A program made the position numbers and the translations under genes. Positions 8,354 through 16,295 of a DNA stretch of 64,000 bases are shown one piece after another. A model generated the notes under the pieces. The model was given only the letters and a program-made list of their open reading frames with translations. It was not told the origin of the DNA and did not search any database. Source of the stretch: Epilithonimonas zeae (GTDB taxonomy: Bacteria > Bacteroidota > Bacteroidia > Flavobacteriales > Weeksellaceae); the NCBI RefSeq assembly GCF_900141765.1, contig NZ_FSRK01000002.1, positions 1 through 64,000 of the forward strand, given 5' to 3'. How positions within the stretch are numbered: the first letter of the stretch is position 1; each line of letters begins with the position of its first letter.

Positions 8354-8399
8354 CAGTATTTCTACGCTATCCTAATTTTCATTTTTGTTCTTTCTTTGG
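8354..8399 (+). promoter_or_regulatory. Candidate operator and promoter of the 8440 gene
   Basis: CAGTATTTCTAC (8354-8365) is followed after 26 bases by the -7-like TTCTTTGG (8392-8399). The same 11-base core lies exactly 26 bases before a -7 element at the 8975 gene. The position, just upstream of the -33 region, fits an activator site. Confidence 0.55.
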
Positions 8400-8439
8400 C
8401 ATAAGAAAACGTTAAAACAAATTAATCAACATTCATCTT

Positions 8440-8787
8440 ATGTCTTCTCCTTTGGAAATAATAAATTCTACGGATTATATCATCTCAGGCGAGGTGTCTT
8501 ATATGACTGTTTTTTGCTCCAATCATTATTTTTTTGTGAAAGCACACAGCAATTGGAAATCAGAAAAACGCGGCATTTGTCCAATTATTGAGGTTTCTGC
8601 AACCGTAAGAACACCAAGAGGACTTTTTGCTGCCCAGCCATATATTTCTATCGGAACCACTCATAGTCTGTTTGAAGTTGTACAGATCAGAGAAAATGTT
8701 TTTAAAGTATTGAGAGTGAGAAATTCAACCATTGAAAAATCAGCAATCCTCGACATTTACAATCCAACGTTTTTGGAAAAAATTTAA
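8440..8787 (+). CDS. Hypothetical protein, 115 aa
   Basis: A 115-residue protein that I do not recognise. It has no signal peptide and appears beta-rich, with many Val/Ile/Tyr strands (DYIISGEVSYMTVFC, YFFVKAHSNW, IIEVSATVRTP, FKVLRVRNSTI). The start at 8440 was chosen because it follows the candidate promoter by about 40 bases and is the first ATG in frame. It is monocistronic, closed by a terminator, and shares its upstream motif with the tail-collar gene, so the two are probably co-regulated by the neighbouring two-component system. Confidence 0.65.
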   Translation: MSSPLEIINSTDYIISGEVSYMTVFCSNHYFFVKAHSNWKSEKRGICPIIEVSATVRTPRGLFAAQPYISIGTTHSLFEVVQIRENVFKVLRVRNSTIEKSAILDIYNPTFLEKI

Positions 8788-8810
8788 AACCAACCAATCC
8801 ATACTTTTTT

Positions 8811-8844
8811 AGTCTCATCAAAATTTTTGATGGGGCTTTTTTTT
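8811..8844 (+). terminator. Terminator after the 8440 gene
   Basis: AGTCTCATCAAAA pairs with TTTTTGATGGGGCT and is followed by eight T. Confidence 0.8.
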
Positions 8845-8863
8845 GACTGAAAAAATAATGTTC

Positions 8864-8933
8864 GTAGAAATACTGAATTTAGATTTTAGTATTTTCTACT
8901 CTATCTCTTTTCTCCTAACTATTGTTACTTTGG
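8864..8933 (+). promoter_or_regulatory. Candidate inverted-repeat operator and promoter of the 8975 gene
   Basis: GTAGAAATACTG (8864-8875) and AGTATTTTCTAC (8888-8899) form an inverted repeat. After 26 bases comes TACTTTGG (8926-8933), one mismatch from TAnnTTTG. The right arm matches the site in front of the 8440 gene with the same spacing, which points to a shared regulator. Confidence 0.6.
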
Positions 8934-8974
8934 AATATCAAAAAACAAAATATTAATTATAAAAACAATTTATT

Positions 8975-9508
8975 ATGGAAGAGTACATTGGAATCATCAA
9001 GTTATTTGCAGGTAATTTTGCACCTAGAGGTTTTCTGCTGTGTAATGGTCAGATATTAAACATACAGCAGTATACAGCACTGTTTTCAATTTTAGGTACG
9101 AACTATGGTGGTAATGGTCAAACAACGTTTGCACTTCCCGATCTGAGACAAAAATTTCCAATAGGTACTAATAATACAACAGGAATAGGAGTTATCGGAG
9201 GTAATAAAACAGTTACCATTGGGGCGCAGAATTTACCTAACCTTAGTCTAAACCTAAAAGTTAGTAATACAGATTCAACGGCATCAGTTCCTGCTTCCGA
9301 TAGTTTCTTATCCATACCAGGAACTGTTAGCGGAAGAGATTTTATCCCATCTCTAGGATTTTCTGATGCAGCTACTCCAAATCTTGTGACAATGAATCCT
9401 CAATCTGTTACTTTGAATTCCACTAATACACCGATTGATATTACACCACCATCCGTTGCGTTGAATTATATTATTTGCGTTGAAGGAATCTATCCATCCC
9501 GCCCTTAA
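8975..9508 (+). CDS. Phage tail-collar domain protein (microcystin-dependent-protein type)
   Basis: A 177-residue protein of the tail-collar family. The N-terminal region (about 1-60) has the characteristic IGIIKLFAGNFAPRGFLLCN followed by GQILNIQQYTALFSILGTNYGGNGQTTFALPDLRQKFPIG. The C-terminal part is Ser/Thr/Asn-rich and beta-structured. Such proteins are either phage tail-fibre parts or, as free genes, secreted or cytosolic microcystin-dependent-protein homologues of unknown role. No other phage gene is near. It lies at the end of the two-component locus with its own promoter, and a terminator follows. Confidence 0.85.
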   Translation: MEEYIGIIKLFAGNFAPRGFLLCNGQILNIQQYTALFSILGTNYGGNGQTTFALPDLRQKFPIGTNNTTGIGVIGGNKTVTIGAQNLPNLSLNLKVSNTDSTASVPASDSFLSIPGTVSGRDFIPSLGFSDAATPNLVTMNPQSVTLNSTNTPIDITPPSVALNYIICVEGIYPSRP

Positions 9509-9567
9509 AATAAATAAGAACTAATAATCGTGAGAGACTAATAAAACATTCTAGTTAGTAAGTTAAG

Positions 9568-9597
9568 ACCACTTTTCAAATTTGAAGAGTGGTTTTT
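9568..9597 (+). terminator. Terminator after the tail-collar gene
   Basis: ACCACTTTTCAAAT pairs with TTTGAAGAGTGGT and is followed by five T. Confidence 0.8.
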
Positions 9598-9609
9598 AAT
9601 TTAATATAC

Positions 9610-9617
9610 TATTTTTG
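9610..9617 (+). promoter_or_regulatory. -7 element of the first LRR gene
   Basis: TATTTTTG matches TAnnTTTG and lies 26 bases before the ATG at 9643. A properly spaced -33 TTTG is not present. Confidence 0.5.
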
Positions 9618-9642
9618 CGCAATAAAGAATAATAACCAACTT

Positions 9643-10761
9643 ATGAAGACTATCTTTACATTACTTGCTGTAATAATATCATTTACTATTTCTGCACAAA
9701 CCGTGAATATACCTGATGCTAATTTTAAGGCTTATCTTCTTAACAACCCTCAAATCAATACTAATAGTGATAATGAAATACAGGTTTCTGAAGCTAGCAC
9801 AGCCACGCACATAAGTTGCCATTCTAAAAATATTTCTAATTTATCGGGTATCGAATATTTTGTAAATCTCAAAGTTCTCGAATGTTATAATAATAATTTA
9901 TCTACCCTTAATATATCAAATCTTTCTAACTTAATAGAGTTTGATTGTAATAAAAATAAATTAACTTCTATTGATACAACACAAAACAAAAAGTTAAAAA
10001 ATTTCTCTTGTTCAAACAACTTTTTGACAAACATAGATGTTAGTGAAAATACATATTTAGAGTATTTTAGCTGCAATGGCAACCAAATCTCCGAATTAAA
10101 TGTTAACCAAAATATTTTACTTTACTATTTACATTGTAATTCAAATCTACTAACACAATTGGATCTCAGTTTAAATAGTCATTTATATTTTATACACATT
10201 GGAAATAATAAAGTCTCCAATATAGATTTTTCTCAAAATCAGAATTTGGGAGAGATTTATGCACAAGGTAATTTATTAACTAATGTAGATTTAAGTCAAA
10301 ACAAAAAATTGATGATTTTTAAAATTGATAATAATCTCCTTAGTAATCTTAATATAAAAAATGGCTTTAATACTCTAATCACTGCACCAGATGAAGAATG
10401 GAATTTCTTTAGTTCAGTTAATAATCCAGATTTAAAATGCATCCAAGTTGATAATGTCAATTATTCCACAAGCAATTGGCCAAACAAAGACAGCTGGGCA
10501 AATTATAGTACAAACTGTAGTCTAGGTGTAGATGATGTGAAAAAATTGACTATCCAAATTTATCCAAATCCTGTAAAAGACACATTCATCATCAATACCA
10601 ACGATAAAATAGAAACTATTGAAATCTATTCTCAGACAGGACAACTTTTGAAAACTTCAAAATCAAAAGAAGTCGATATTTCTAATTTGCCAAAAGGAAA
10701 CTATCTAGTGAAAATCAAGACTGATAAAGATAATATTACTCAGAAAATTATTAAAGAATAA
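9643..10761 (+). CDS. Leucine-rich-repeat protein with type IX secretion tail
   Basis: A protein of about 372 residues. A signal peptide (MKTIFTLLAVIISFTISAQ) is followed by a conserved cap (VNIPDANFKAYLLNNPQINT) and about eight leucine-rich repeats of roughly 21 residues with a Cys or aromatic in the same position (LxxLxCxxNxLxxLDxSxN), like the cysteine-ladder repeats of internalin J. The last 75 residues are a T9SS sorting domain type A (IQIYPNPVKDTF, then LPKGNYLVKIKTD, ending in IIKE). It is expected on the cell surface or secreted. The start at 9643 was preferred to an upstream in-frame one because it gives the signal peptide and follows the promoter. A paralogue lies at 23776. Confidence 0.9.
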   Translation: MKTIFTLLAVIISFTISAQTVNIPDANFKAYLLNNPQINTNSDNEIQVSEASTATHISCHSKNISNLSGIEYFVNLKVLECYNNNLSTLNISNLSNLIEFDCNKNKLTSIDTTQNKKLKNFSCSNNFLTNIDVSENTYLEYFSCNGNQISELNVNQNILLYYLHCNSNLLTQLDLSLNSHLYFIHIGNNKVSNIDFSQNQNLGEIYAQGNLLTNVDLSQNKKLMIFKIDNNLLSNLNIKNGFNTLITAPDEEWNFFSSVNNPDLKCIQVDNVNYSTSNWPNKDSWANYSTNCSLGVDDVKKLTIQIYPNPVKDTFIINTNDKIETIEIYSQTGQLLKTSKSKEVDISNLPKGNYLVKIKTDKDNITQKIIKE

Positions 10762-10794
10762 AAAAAGCCTTTCAGATTTGAAAGGCTTTTTTTG
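10761..10794. terminator. Bidirectional terminator between LRR gene and paa cluster
   Basis: AAAAAAGCCTTTCA pairs with TGAAAGGCTTTTTT. It sits between two convergent genes, each of which ends within ten bases, and serves both strands. Confidence 0.9.
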
Positions 10795-10801
10795 TTGAAA
10801 A

Positions 10802-11557
10802 TTATTTATTCTTAAAACTATTAATCGCATTCACAGTAAAATCCGACAGAACCAGATTTCCACTGATTCCAGCTCTTTCCAATAACAAGTCATCCCAAAG
10901 CTCAGTTCCTTCCCAGAAGATTTCTTTCAGTTGAGACATTGCTTCTGGATTTGAACTTGCTAATTTCTCAGCCAGAATTTGGATCTCCGCATCCATTTCC
11001 TCTGGCGTTTCATAAACGTCTTGATACATATTTTTCTCTCTCGCCCATTCTGCCGAGTAAAATTCGGTCGCATTAATTGCTAATTGTGCAAAAGATGAAG
11101 TACCGATTTTCTTTTCTACAACTGGTCCAATCACGAAAGGTCCAATGCCAACAGCCAATTCACTAAGCTTTACAGAAGCATTTTCTGTGGCAAATGTGTA
11201 ATCCGCCGCACAAGCAATTCCTACTCCGCCACCAACAGCTTTTCCGTGGATTCTTGCAATGATGAGTTTAGGAGATTTTCTCATCGCATTGATAACATTC
11301 GCAAATCCAGAGAAAAATGTTTTCCCCGTTTCGAAGTCTTGAATCGAAATCAGTTCGTTGAAAGAAGCGCCTGCACAAAAAGCTTTTTCGCCAGCACTTT
11401 TCAGAATGATGACTTTTGCATCGTCATTTTGTCCAAGATTATTGATTTCTTCAACCAGATTTTTAAGTTGCGAACTCGGCATCGAGTTGCTTTGCGGATG
11501 AAAAAACTCAATAGTTCCTATTCCGTTTTCGATGGCTGATTTTACGTATGCTTCCAT
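10802..11557 (-). CDS. Enoyl-CoA hydratase/isomerase family protein (paa cluster)
   Basis: A 251-residue crotonase-fold protein, last gene of the phenylacetate cluster. The oxyanion-hole region is AFCAGASFNEL (60-70) and the second is GKAVGGGVGIACAADY (105-120). In classical hydratases two Glu residues act; here the first site is Gly113 (GGGVGIA instead of GGGxELA) and the second, Glu133 in LSELAVGIG, is kept. It is therefore more likely an isomerase or a divergent hydratase, for example acting at the PaaG or PaaF step. Only one crotonase gene is present in the cluster although the pathway uses two, so the second is probably elsewhere. The gene ends at a shared terminator. Confidence 0.85.
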   Translation of the reverse strand: MEAYVKSAIENGIGTIEFFHPQSNSMPSSQLKNLVEEINNLGQNDDAKVIILKSAGEKAFCAGASFNELISIQDFETGKTFFSGFANVINAMRKSPKLIIARIHGKAVGGGVGIACAADYTFATENASVKLSELAVGIGPFVIGPVVEKKIGTSSFAQLAINATEFYSAEWAREKNMYQDVYETPEEMDAEIQILAEKLASSNPEAMSQLKEIFWEGTELWDDLLLERAGISGNLVLSDFTVNAINSFKNK

Positions 11558-11648
11558 TTATTAATATTAAATAATTGAATTGTTAAAAGATTTAAAAAAT
11601 TATTAAATCGCAATCTTTTTTTTATTCTTTTCTCTTGTTTCTTAAATT

Positions 11649-13694
11649 TTATTCTTGATTAAGTTTCTTTACCATTGTCAAAATCGTAGCAATCGCGACA
11701 GTTTCTCCGGTTTCGTCGTAAACATCCACGAGCCATCGTACGATTCCTTTTGCAATATCGTCTTCGTCACGTTTTTCCTGACTGATTTTTTCTTTGCAGG
11801 TAAACTTCACGCCAATCGTCATTCCGGGATAAACAGGTTTCACGAAACGGCATTCGTCCAAACCGTAATTCAGCAAAACCGGACCTTTTCTCGGGTCTAC
11901 AAATAATCCCGCGGCTTTGCTGAGAATGAAATATCCATGCGCTACTCTGCCTTCGAAAATCGTTCCTTCCAAAGATGTCGCGTCCATATGTGCATAAAAA
12001 TTGTCGCCGGAAACATTGGCAAAATTGGTAATATCAGCTTCTGTGACCGTATGTTTTGCCGTGATGTAAGTTTCACTGACTTTCAGTTCTTCAAAATGCT
12101 TTCTGAATGGATGAATATTGTCCTCGAATTGTTTTCCACCATATTGATATTGTTGCGTAATGTTGGTCAAAGTCGTTGGTGAACCTTGAATCGCCGTGCG
12201 TTGCATATAATGAAGAACGCCACGCTTTCCGCCCATTTCCTCGCCACCTCCAGCTCTTCCAGGACCGCCGTGAACCAGCATTGGCAAAGGCGAACCGTGA
12301 CCTGTACTTTCTTTTGCACAATCGGAATTGAGAATCAAAATTCGTCCGTGCATCGATGCGGCTCCGATGACAAATTCTCTTGCAAAATCATCATCAGCCG
12401 TCACAACAGAACAGCAAAGCGAACCTTTTCCCATTCTCGCCAACTCAATAGCCTCATCGATATTATGATAAGGAATAATCGTGCTGACTGGCCCGAAAGC
12501 TTCAATATTATGGCAATCTGTATATTTGAAAGGGTCTGAATTAAGGAATAAAATCGGGGAAATGAACGCGCCTTTGTTTTTGTCCGCTCCTTTCACATCG
12601 AAATCGTCCAAATTTCCGAAAACAATTTCCTGCGTTTTGGACAATTCTTGAACTTTCTCGGAAACTTCCTGCACTTGGTCTTTATTTGCCAAAGCGCCCA
12701 TTCTCACACCTTCGACATTCGGGTCTCCGATGATAACGGTGGAAAGTCTTTGTCCAAGCGCAATCTGAACATCTTCGACCAAATTGACAGGAACCAAAAT
12801 CCTTCTCACCGCCGTACATTTTTGTCCAGCTTTGGTCGTCATTTCACGAACGGCTTCTTTGATGAACAAATCAAATTCCGCTGTACCTTGTTTTGCGTCT
12901 TCACCTAAAACCATTGCATTCAATGAATCCGCTTCCAAATTGAAAGGCACAGATTCTTCAAGAATTCTTGGATGAGACTTTAGCATTTTCCCTGTCGAAG
13001 CCGAACCTGTAAAAGTCACGACATCTTCGCTCGTCACACTTTCCAGAATTCCGTTGGCTGAACCACAAATTAATTGCAGACTTCCTTCGGGTAAAATTTG
13101 GGAAGCGATGATTTCTTTTACAACAACTTCGGTCAAAAAACTTGTTGCTGTCGCAGGTTTCACGATTGCCGGAACGCCAGCCAAAAGATTGACCGCAATT
13201 TTCTCCAACATTCCCCAAACCGGAAAATTAAACGCATTGATATGAATCGCAACTCCACGTTTCGGTGTGCAAATGTGATGACCGATAAATGTTCCTTCCT
13301 TGGAAAGCTTCACAGATTCGCCATCTATATAATAAGGTAAGTCGGGAAATTGTCTTCGAAGTGATGCATTCGCAAAAAGATTTCCGATGCCACCTTCTAT
13401 GTCAACCCAAGAATCTGCTTTGGTTGCGCCAGTTGCCCAACTCACTTTGTAGAAGGTATCTTTCTTTTCCAAAAGATGGAAAGCGAGTTTCTTCAACATC
13501 AAACCTCTTTCCTGAAAAGTGAGTTTTCGAAGAGCCGGACCTCCAATTTTTCTGGCGTAATCCATCATTTCAGCAAAATCCAAACCTTTGGAAGTCGCCG
13601 TTGCCACCAAATCGCCATTGATGGAGTTATATAAAGCCTGCCCTTCTCCCTCTCCTTTTGTCCATCTCCCGAGCGCGTAATTTTCTAGTTGCAT
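11649..13694 (-). CDS. paaZ: Bifunctional oxepin-CoA hydrolase / semialdehyde dehydrogenase PaaZ
   Basis: A 681-residue fusion enzyme that opens the oxepin-CoA ring and oxidises the resulting semialdehyde to 3-oxo-5,6-dehydrosuberyl-CoA. Residues about 1-520 are an aldehyde dehydrogenase domain with FTGSASTGKML, the general base region NLEADSLNAM and the catalytic Cys in KAGQKCTAVRR. Residues about 540-680 are a MaoC-type hot-dog hydratase domain with DITNFANVSGDNFYAHMD and FEGRVAHGYFILS. The length is that of the family. It sits between paaJ and the crotonase gene. The leader before the start codon contains a heptanucleotide tandem repeat. Confidence 0.97.
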   Translation of the reverse strand: MQLENYALGRWTKGEGEGQALYNSINGDLVATATSKGLDFAEMMDYARKIGGPALRKLTFQERGLMLKKLAFHLLEKKDTFYKVSWATGATKADSWVDIEGGIGNLFANASLRRQFPDLPYYIDGESVKLSKEGTFIGHHICTPKRGVAIHINAFNFPVWGMLEKIAVNLLAGVPAIVKPATATSFLTEVVVKEIIASQILPEGSLQLICGSANGILESVTSEDVVTFTGSASTGKMLKSHPRILEESVPFNLEADSLNAMVLGEDAKQGTAEFDLFIKEAVREMTTKAGQKCTAVRRILVPVNLVEDVQIALGQRLSTVIIGDPNVEGVRMGALANKDQVQEVSEKVQELSKTQEIVFGNLDDFDVKGADKNKGAFISPILFLNSDPFKYTDCHNIEAFGPVSTIIPYHNIDEAIELARMGKGSLCCSVVTADDDFAREFVIGAASMHGRILILNSDCAKESTGHGSPLPMLVHGGPGRAGGGEEMGGKRGVLHYMQRTAIQGSPTTLTNITQQYQYGGKQFEDNIHPFRKHFEELKVSETYITAKHTVTEADITNFANVSGDNFYAHMDATSLEGTIFEGRVAHGYFILSKAAGLFVDPRKGPVLLNYGLDECRFVKPVYPGMTIGVKFTCKEKISQEKRDEDDIAKGIVRWLVDVYDETGETVAIATILTMVKKLNQE

Positions 13695-13701
13695 AATTTT
13701 A

Positions 13702-13740
13702 TAGAATTTAGAATTTAGAATTTAGAATTTAGAATTTAGA
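13702..13740. repeat. Heptanucleotide tandem repeat (TAGAATT) upstream of paaZ
   Basis: Five and a half perfect copies of TAGAATT lie 8 bases before the paaZ start codon on the minus strand. Copy-number change would alter the distance or structure of the leader but not the reading frame. Confidence 0.9.
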
Positions 13741-13786
13741 TGAGAATAAATCTAACATCTAACTTCTAGCTTCTAATATCTTGTTA

Positions 13787-14992
13787 TTAAACTTTCTCAA
13801 TAATCACTGCAAAACCTTGTCCCAAACCAACACACATTGTTGCCAAGGCATATTTTTTATTTTGATTTTGAAGTTCATACATAGCGGAATTCAGGATTCT
13901 TGCACCACTCATTCCGAGTGGATGTCCGAGTGCAATCGCGCCTCCGTTTGGATTGATTCTGGAATCGTTGTCATCCAATCCCCAAGCTCTGATGCAGGCT
14001 AAACTTTGTGCTGCAAATGCTTCATTTAATTCAATAATATCAATATTGTTAAATGTCAATCCTGCTTTTTGCAATGCCAATTCTGCTGCTATTACAGGAC
14101 CAATTCCCATCAATCTTGGTTCTACACCGACAACTGCGCTTGAAACTATTCTTGCTTTTGGTATTAATCCAAATTCTTTAATCGCATTTTCCGAAGCTAA
14201 TAAATTAACTGCTGCGCCGTCATTCAATCCGGAAGCATTTCCGGCAGTGACTGTCCCGTCTTTTTTGAAAGCGGTTCTTAATTTTGATAAGCCCTCAATT
14301 GTTGTATCGCTTTTCGGGAATTCATCTTTATCGAAAATCAAATCTCCGCCTTTTCTTTGAGGAATATTTACCGAAACAATTTCCTGTGACAATCTTCCGT
14401 TTTCCTGAGCAACTTTCGCTTTCTGTTGAGAATTAAAGGCAAACAAATCCTGGTCTTCACGGGAAATTTGGTCACGCTCAGCCAAGTTTTCTGCTGTTTC
14501 ACCCATTGCGTCTACGCCGTACATTTCTTTCATTTTTGGATTGATGAATCGCCAGCCAAAAGTCGTGTCATAGATTTTCGCATCGCCTCCAAAAGGACTT
14601 TCTGATTTTGAAATCACCAATGGTCCGCGCGTCATATTTTCAACACCACCCGAAATCATCAAGTCAGCATCACCAACCTGAATAGCTCTTGCCGCACTAA
14701 TCGCTGCCGACAAACCCGAAGCGCAAAGTCTGTTGACCGTTTCGCCTGGAACGTGATAATCCAAACCGGAAAGCAAAGCCGACATCCTTGCGATATTTCG
14801 GTTATCTTCGCCAGCCTGATTGGCGCAACCTAAAACGAGGTCGTAGATTTTACTTTGGTCGATATTCGGGTTTCTTTCCAATAATTTTTTGATGACAAAA
14901 GCCGCCATATCATCGGGACGAACGGAAGATAAGCTTCCTTTCAGTTTTCCAATCGGCGTTCGGATGCCATCAATTATATATGCGTTGTTCAT
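13787..14992 (-). CDS. paaJ: 3-oxoadipyl-CoA/3-oxo-5,6-dehydrosuberyl-CoA thiolase
   Basis: A 401-residue thiolase that releases acetyl-CoA in the lower phenylacetate pathway. The nucleophilic Cys lies in ETVNRLCASGLSAA, and the other active-site elements are GGAIALGHPLGMSGAR (His) and ATMCVGLGQG (second Cys). The N-terminal NAYIIDGIRTPIGKLKGSL and the VDAMGETAENLA region are typical of the PaaJ/PcaF subfamily. It lies between paaH and paaZ, which supports PaaJ over PcaF. The spacing to paaH is about 35 bases. Confidence 0.95.
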   Translation of the reverse strand: MNNAYIIDGIRTPIGKLKGSLSSVRPDDMAAFVIKKLLERNPNIDQSKIYDLVLGCANQAGEDNRNIARMSALLSGLDYHVPGETVNRLCASGLSAAISAARAIQVGDADLMISGGVENMTRGPLVISKSESPFGGDAKIYDTTFGWRFINPKMKEMYGVDAMGETAENLAERDQISREDQDLFAFNSQQKAKVAQENGRLSQEIVSVNIPQRKGGDLIFDKDEFPKSDTTIEGLSKLRTAFKKDGTVTAGNASGLNDGAAVNLLASENAIKEFGLIPKARIVSSAVVGVEPRLMGIGPVIAAELALQKAGLTFNNIDIIELNEAFAAQSLACIRAWGLDDNDSRINPNGGAIALGHPLGMSGARILNSAMYELQNQNKKYALATMCVGLGQGFAVIIEKV

Positions 14993-15026
14993 TTTTTATG
15001 ATTGATTAATGATAATCGATAAATGA

Positions 15027-16184
15027 TTAATTATAGAATTTTCTATTTTGTTTTAGTAAGTTTCTGATAATCGGACTGCATCTGTAGCGGTCTTCGTGGT
15101 AGAAATTATAAAGTTCATCGAGTTCGTTCTGAAGATTTTCTAAACCAAATTCATCTGCCCATTTCAACAAACCTTTTGGATAATTCACGCCTTTTGTCAT
15201 TGCCAAATCGATGTCTTCTGCAGAAGCGATGTTTAAAGAATAAGCATCTGAAGCTTCGTTCATTAGCATTACCAAGATTCTTTTGAATATTAATTCTAAT
15301 AATTCCGGATTATCATTTGGTTTTGGTTGTTCAGCATTTTGAGAATAATCATAGAATCCTTTCCCTGATTTTCTTCCAAAATAGCCCGCTTCAAATAATC
15401 TTTTTTGAGTAAATGACGGTTTAAACTTCGGGTCGTAGAAAAATTCTTTGAACACACTTTCCGTCACTCGGTAATTCACATCGTGACCAATGAAATCCAT
15501 TAATTGAAATGGTCCCATTTTGAATCTACCCAAACTTGTCATTGCAAAATCAATAGTCACACAGTCAGCAATGCCTTCTTCCAAAATTCGAATCGCTTCT
15601 CCGTAGAATGGTCTTGCAACGCGATTCACAATAAATCCAGGTGTGTCTTTTGCAATTACCGGAAGTTTTTTCCAGCTTTCTACAAGACTTTTTACTTTTG
15701 AAACCAAATCTTTATCCGTCTGAACCGCAGGAATAACCTCAACCAAAGCCATCAAAGGAGCAGGATTGAAAAAATGAATGCCAATCACCCGTTCCGGTTT
15801 CTGACAAGCGGATGCAATGGAAGCAATGGACAACGATGAAGTGTTGGTTGCCAAAATACAATCTTCAGAAACCAGACTTTCCAATTTTTGAAACAAAACT
15901 TTCTTAATTTCCAAATCTTCAATAATGGCTTCGATGATTAATTCTGAATCTTTCAATTCTGATAATTTATCACTCAATCGGATATTATCGAAGTAAGTTT
16001 CTGCTTCTCCAAACGTCATTTTCCCTTTCTCAGCCAGTTTTTGAAAATGTGCTTCGAGATTTTGTCCGGCTTTTTCTACGGCAAGTGGATTGCTGTCATA
16101 CAACAAGACCTCGTTTCCGGCTGTTGCCAAAACCTGTGCTATTCCGCTTCCCATTGCGCCACTACCGACTATTCCTATTTTCAT
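15027..16184 (-). CDS. paaH: 3-hydroxyacyl-CoA dehydrogenase PaaH
   Basis: A 385-residue NAD-dependent 3-hydroxyacyl-CoA dehydrogenase. The N-terminal Rossmann fold has GIVGSGAMGSGIA, and the catalytic segment IGIHFFNPAPLMALVEVI contains the active His. A C-terminal 3HCDH domain (FKMGPFQLMDFIGHDVN) and a second half-domain near the end (AMTKGVNYPKGLLKWADE) follow, as in PaaH/PaaC enzymes. It oxidises the hydroxyadipyl-CoA type intermediate in phenylacetate breakdown. The family is usually longer in Gammaproteobacteria (about 475), so this is the shorter form. Confidence 0.93.
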   Translation of the reverse strand: MKIGIVGSGAMGSGIAQVLATAGNEVLLYDSNPLAVEKAGQNLEAHFQKLAEKGKMTFGEAETYFDNIRLSDKLSELKDSELIIEAIIEDLEIKKVLFQKLESLVSEDCILATNTSSLSIASIASACQKPERVIGIHFFNPAPLMALVEVIPAVQTDKDLVSKVKSLVESWKKLPVIAKDTPGFIVNRVARPFYGEAIRILEEGIADCVTIDFAMTSLGRFKMGPFQLMDFIGHDVNYRVTESVFKEFFYDPKFKPSFTQKRLFEAGYFGRKSGKGFYDYSQNAEQPKPNDNPELLELIFKRILVMLMNEASDAYSLNIASAEDIDLAMTKGVNYPKGLLKWADEFGLENLQNELDELYNFYHEDRYRCSPIIRNLLKQNRKFYN

Positions 16185-16295
16185 TTTTTATTGTAAAAAG
16201 TTTTTTCTTGTAAAAAGTATAATGTATAAAGTACAATGACTTTCCTTTTTATTTTTTCTAACTAATAACTGTTAACTGATTAACTTAAAAACTAA

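Noticed and set aside
8975-9508. Prophage remnant
   Set aside because: Only the tail-collar domain is phage-like; no integrase, capsid, terminase or lysis gene is near.
13702-13740. CRISPR-like array
   Set aside because: The unit is only seven bases without spacers, so it is a simple tandem repeat.
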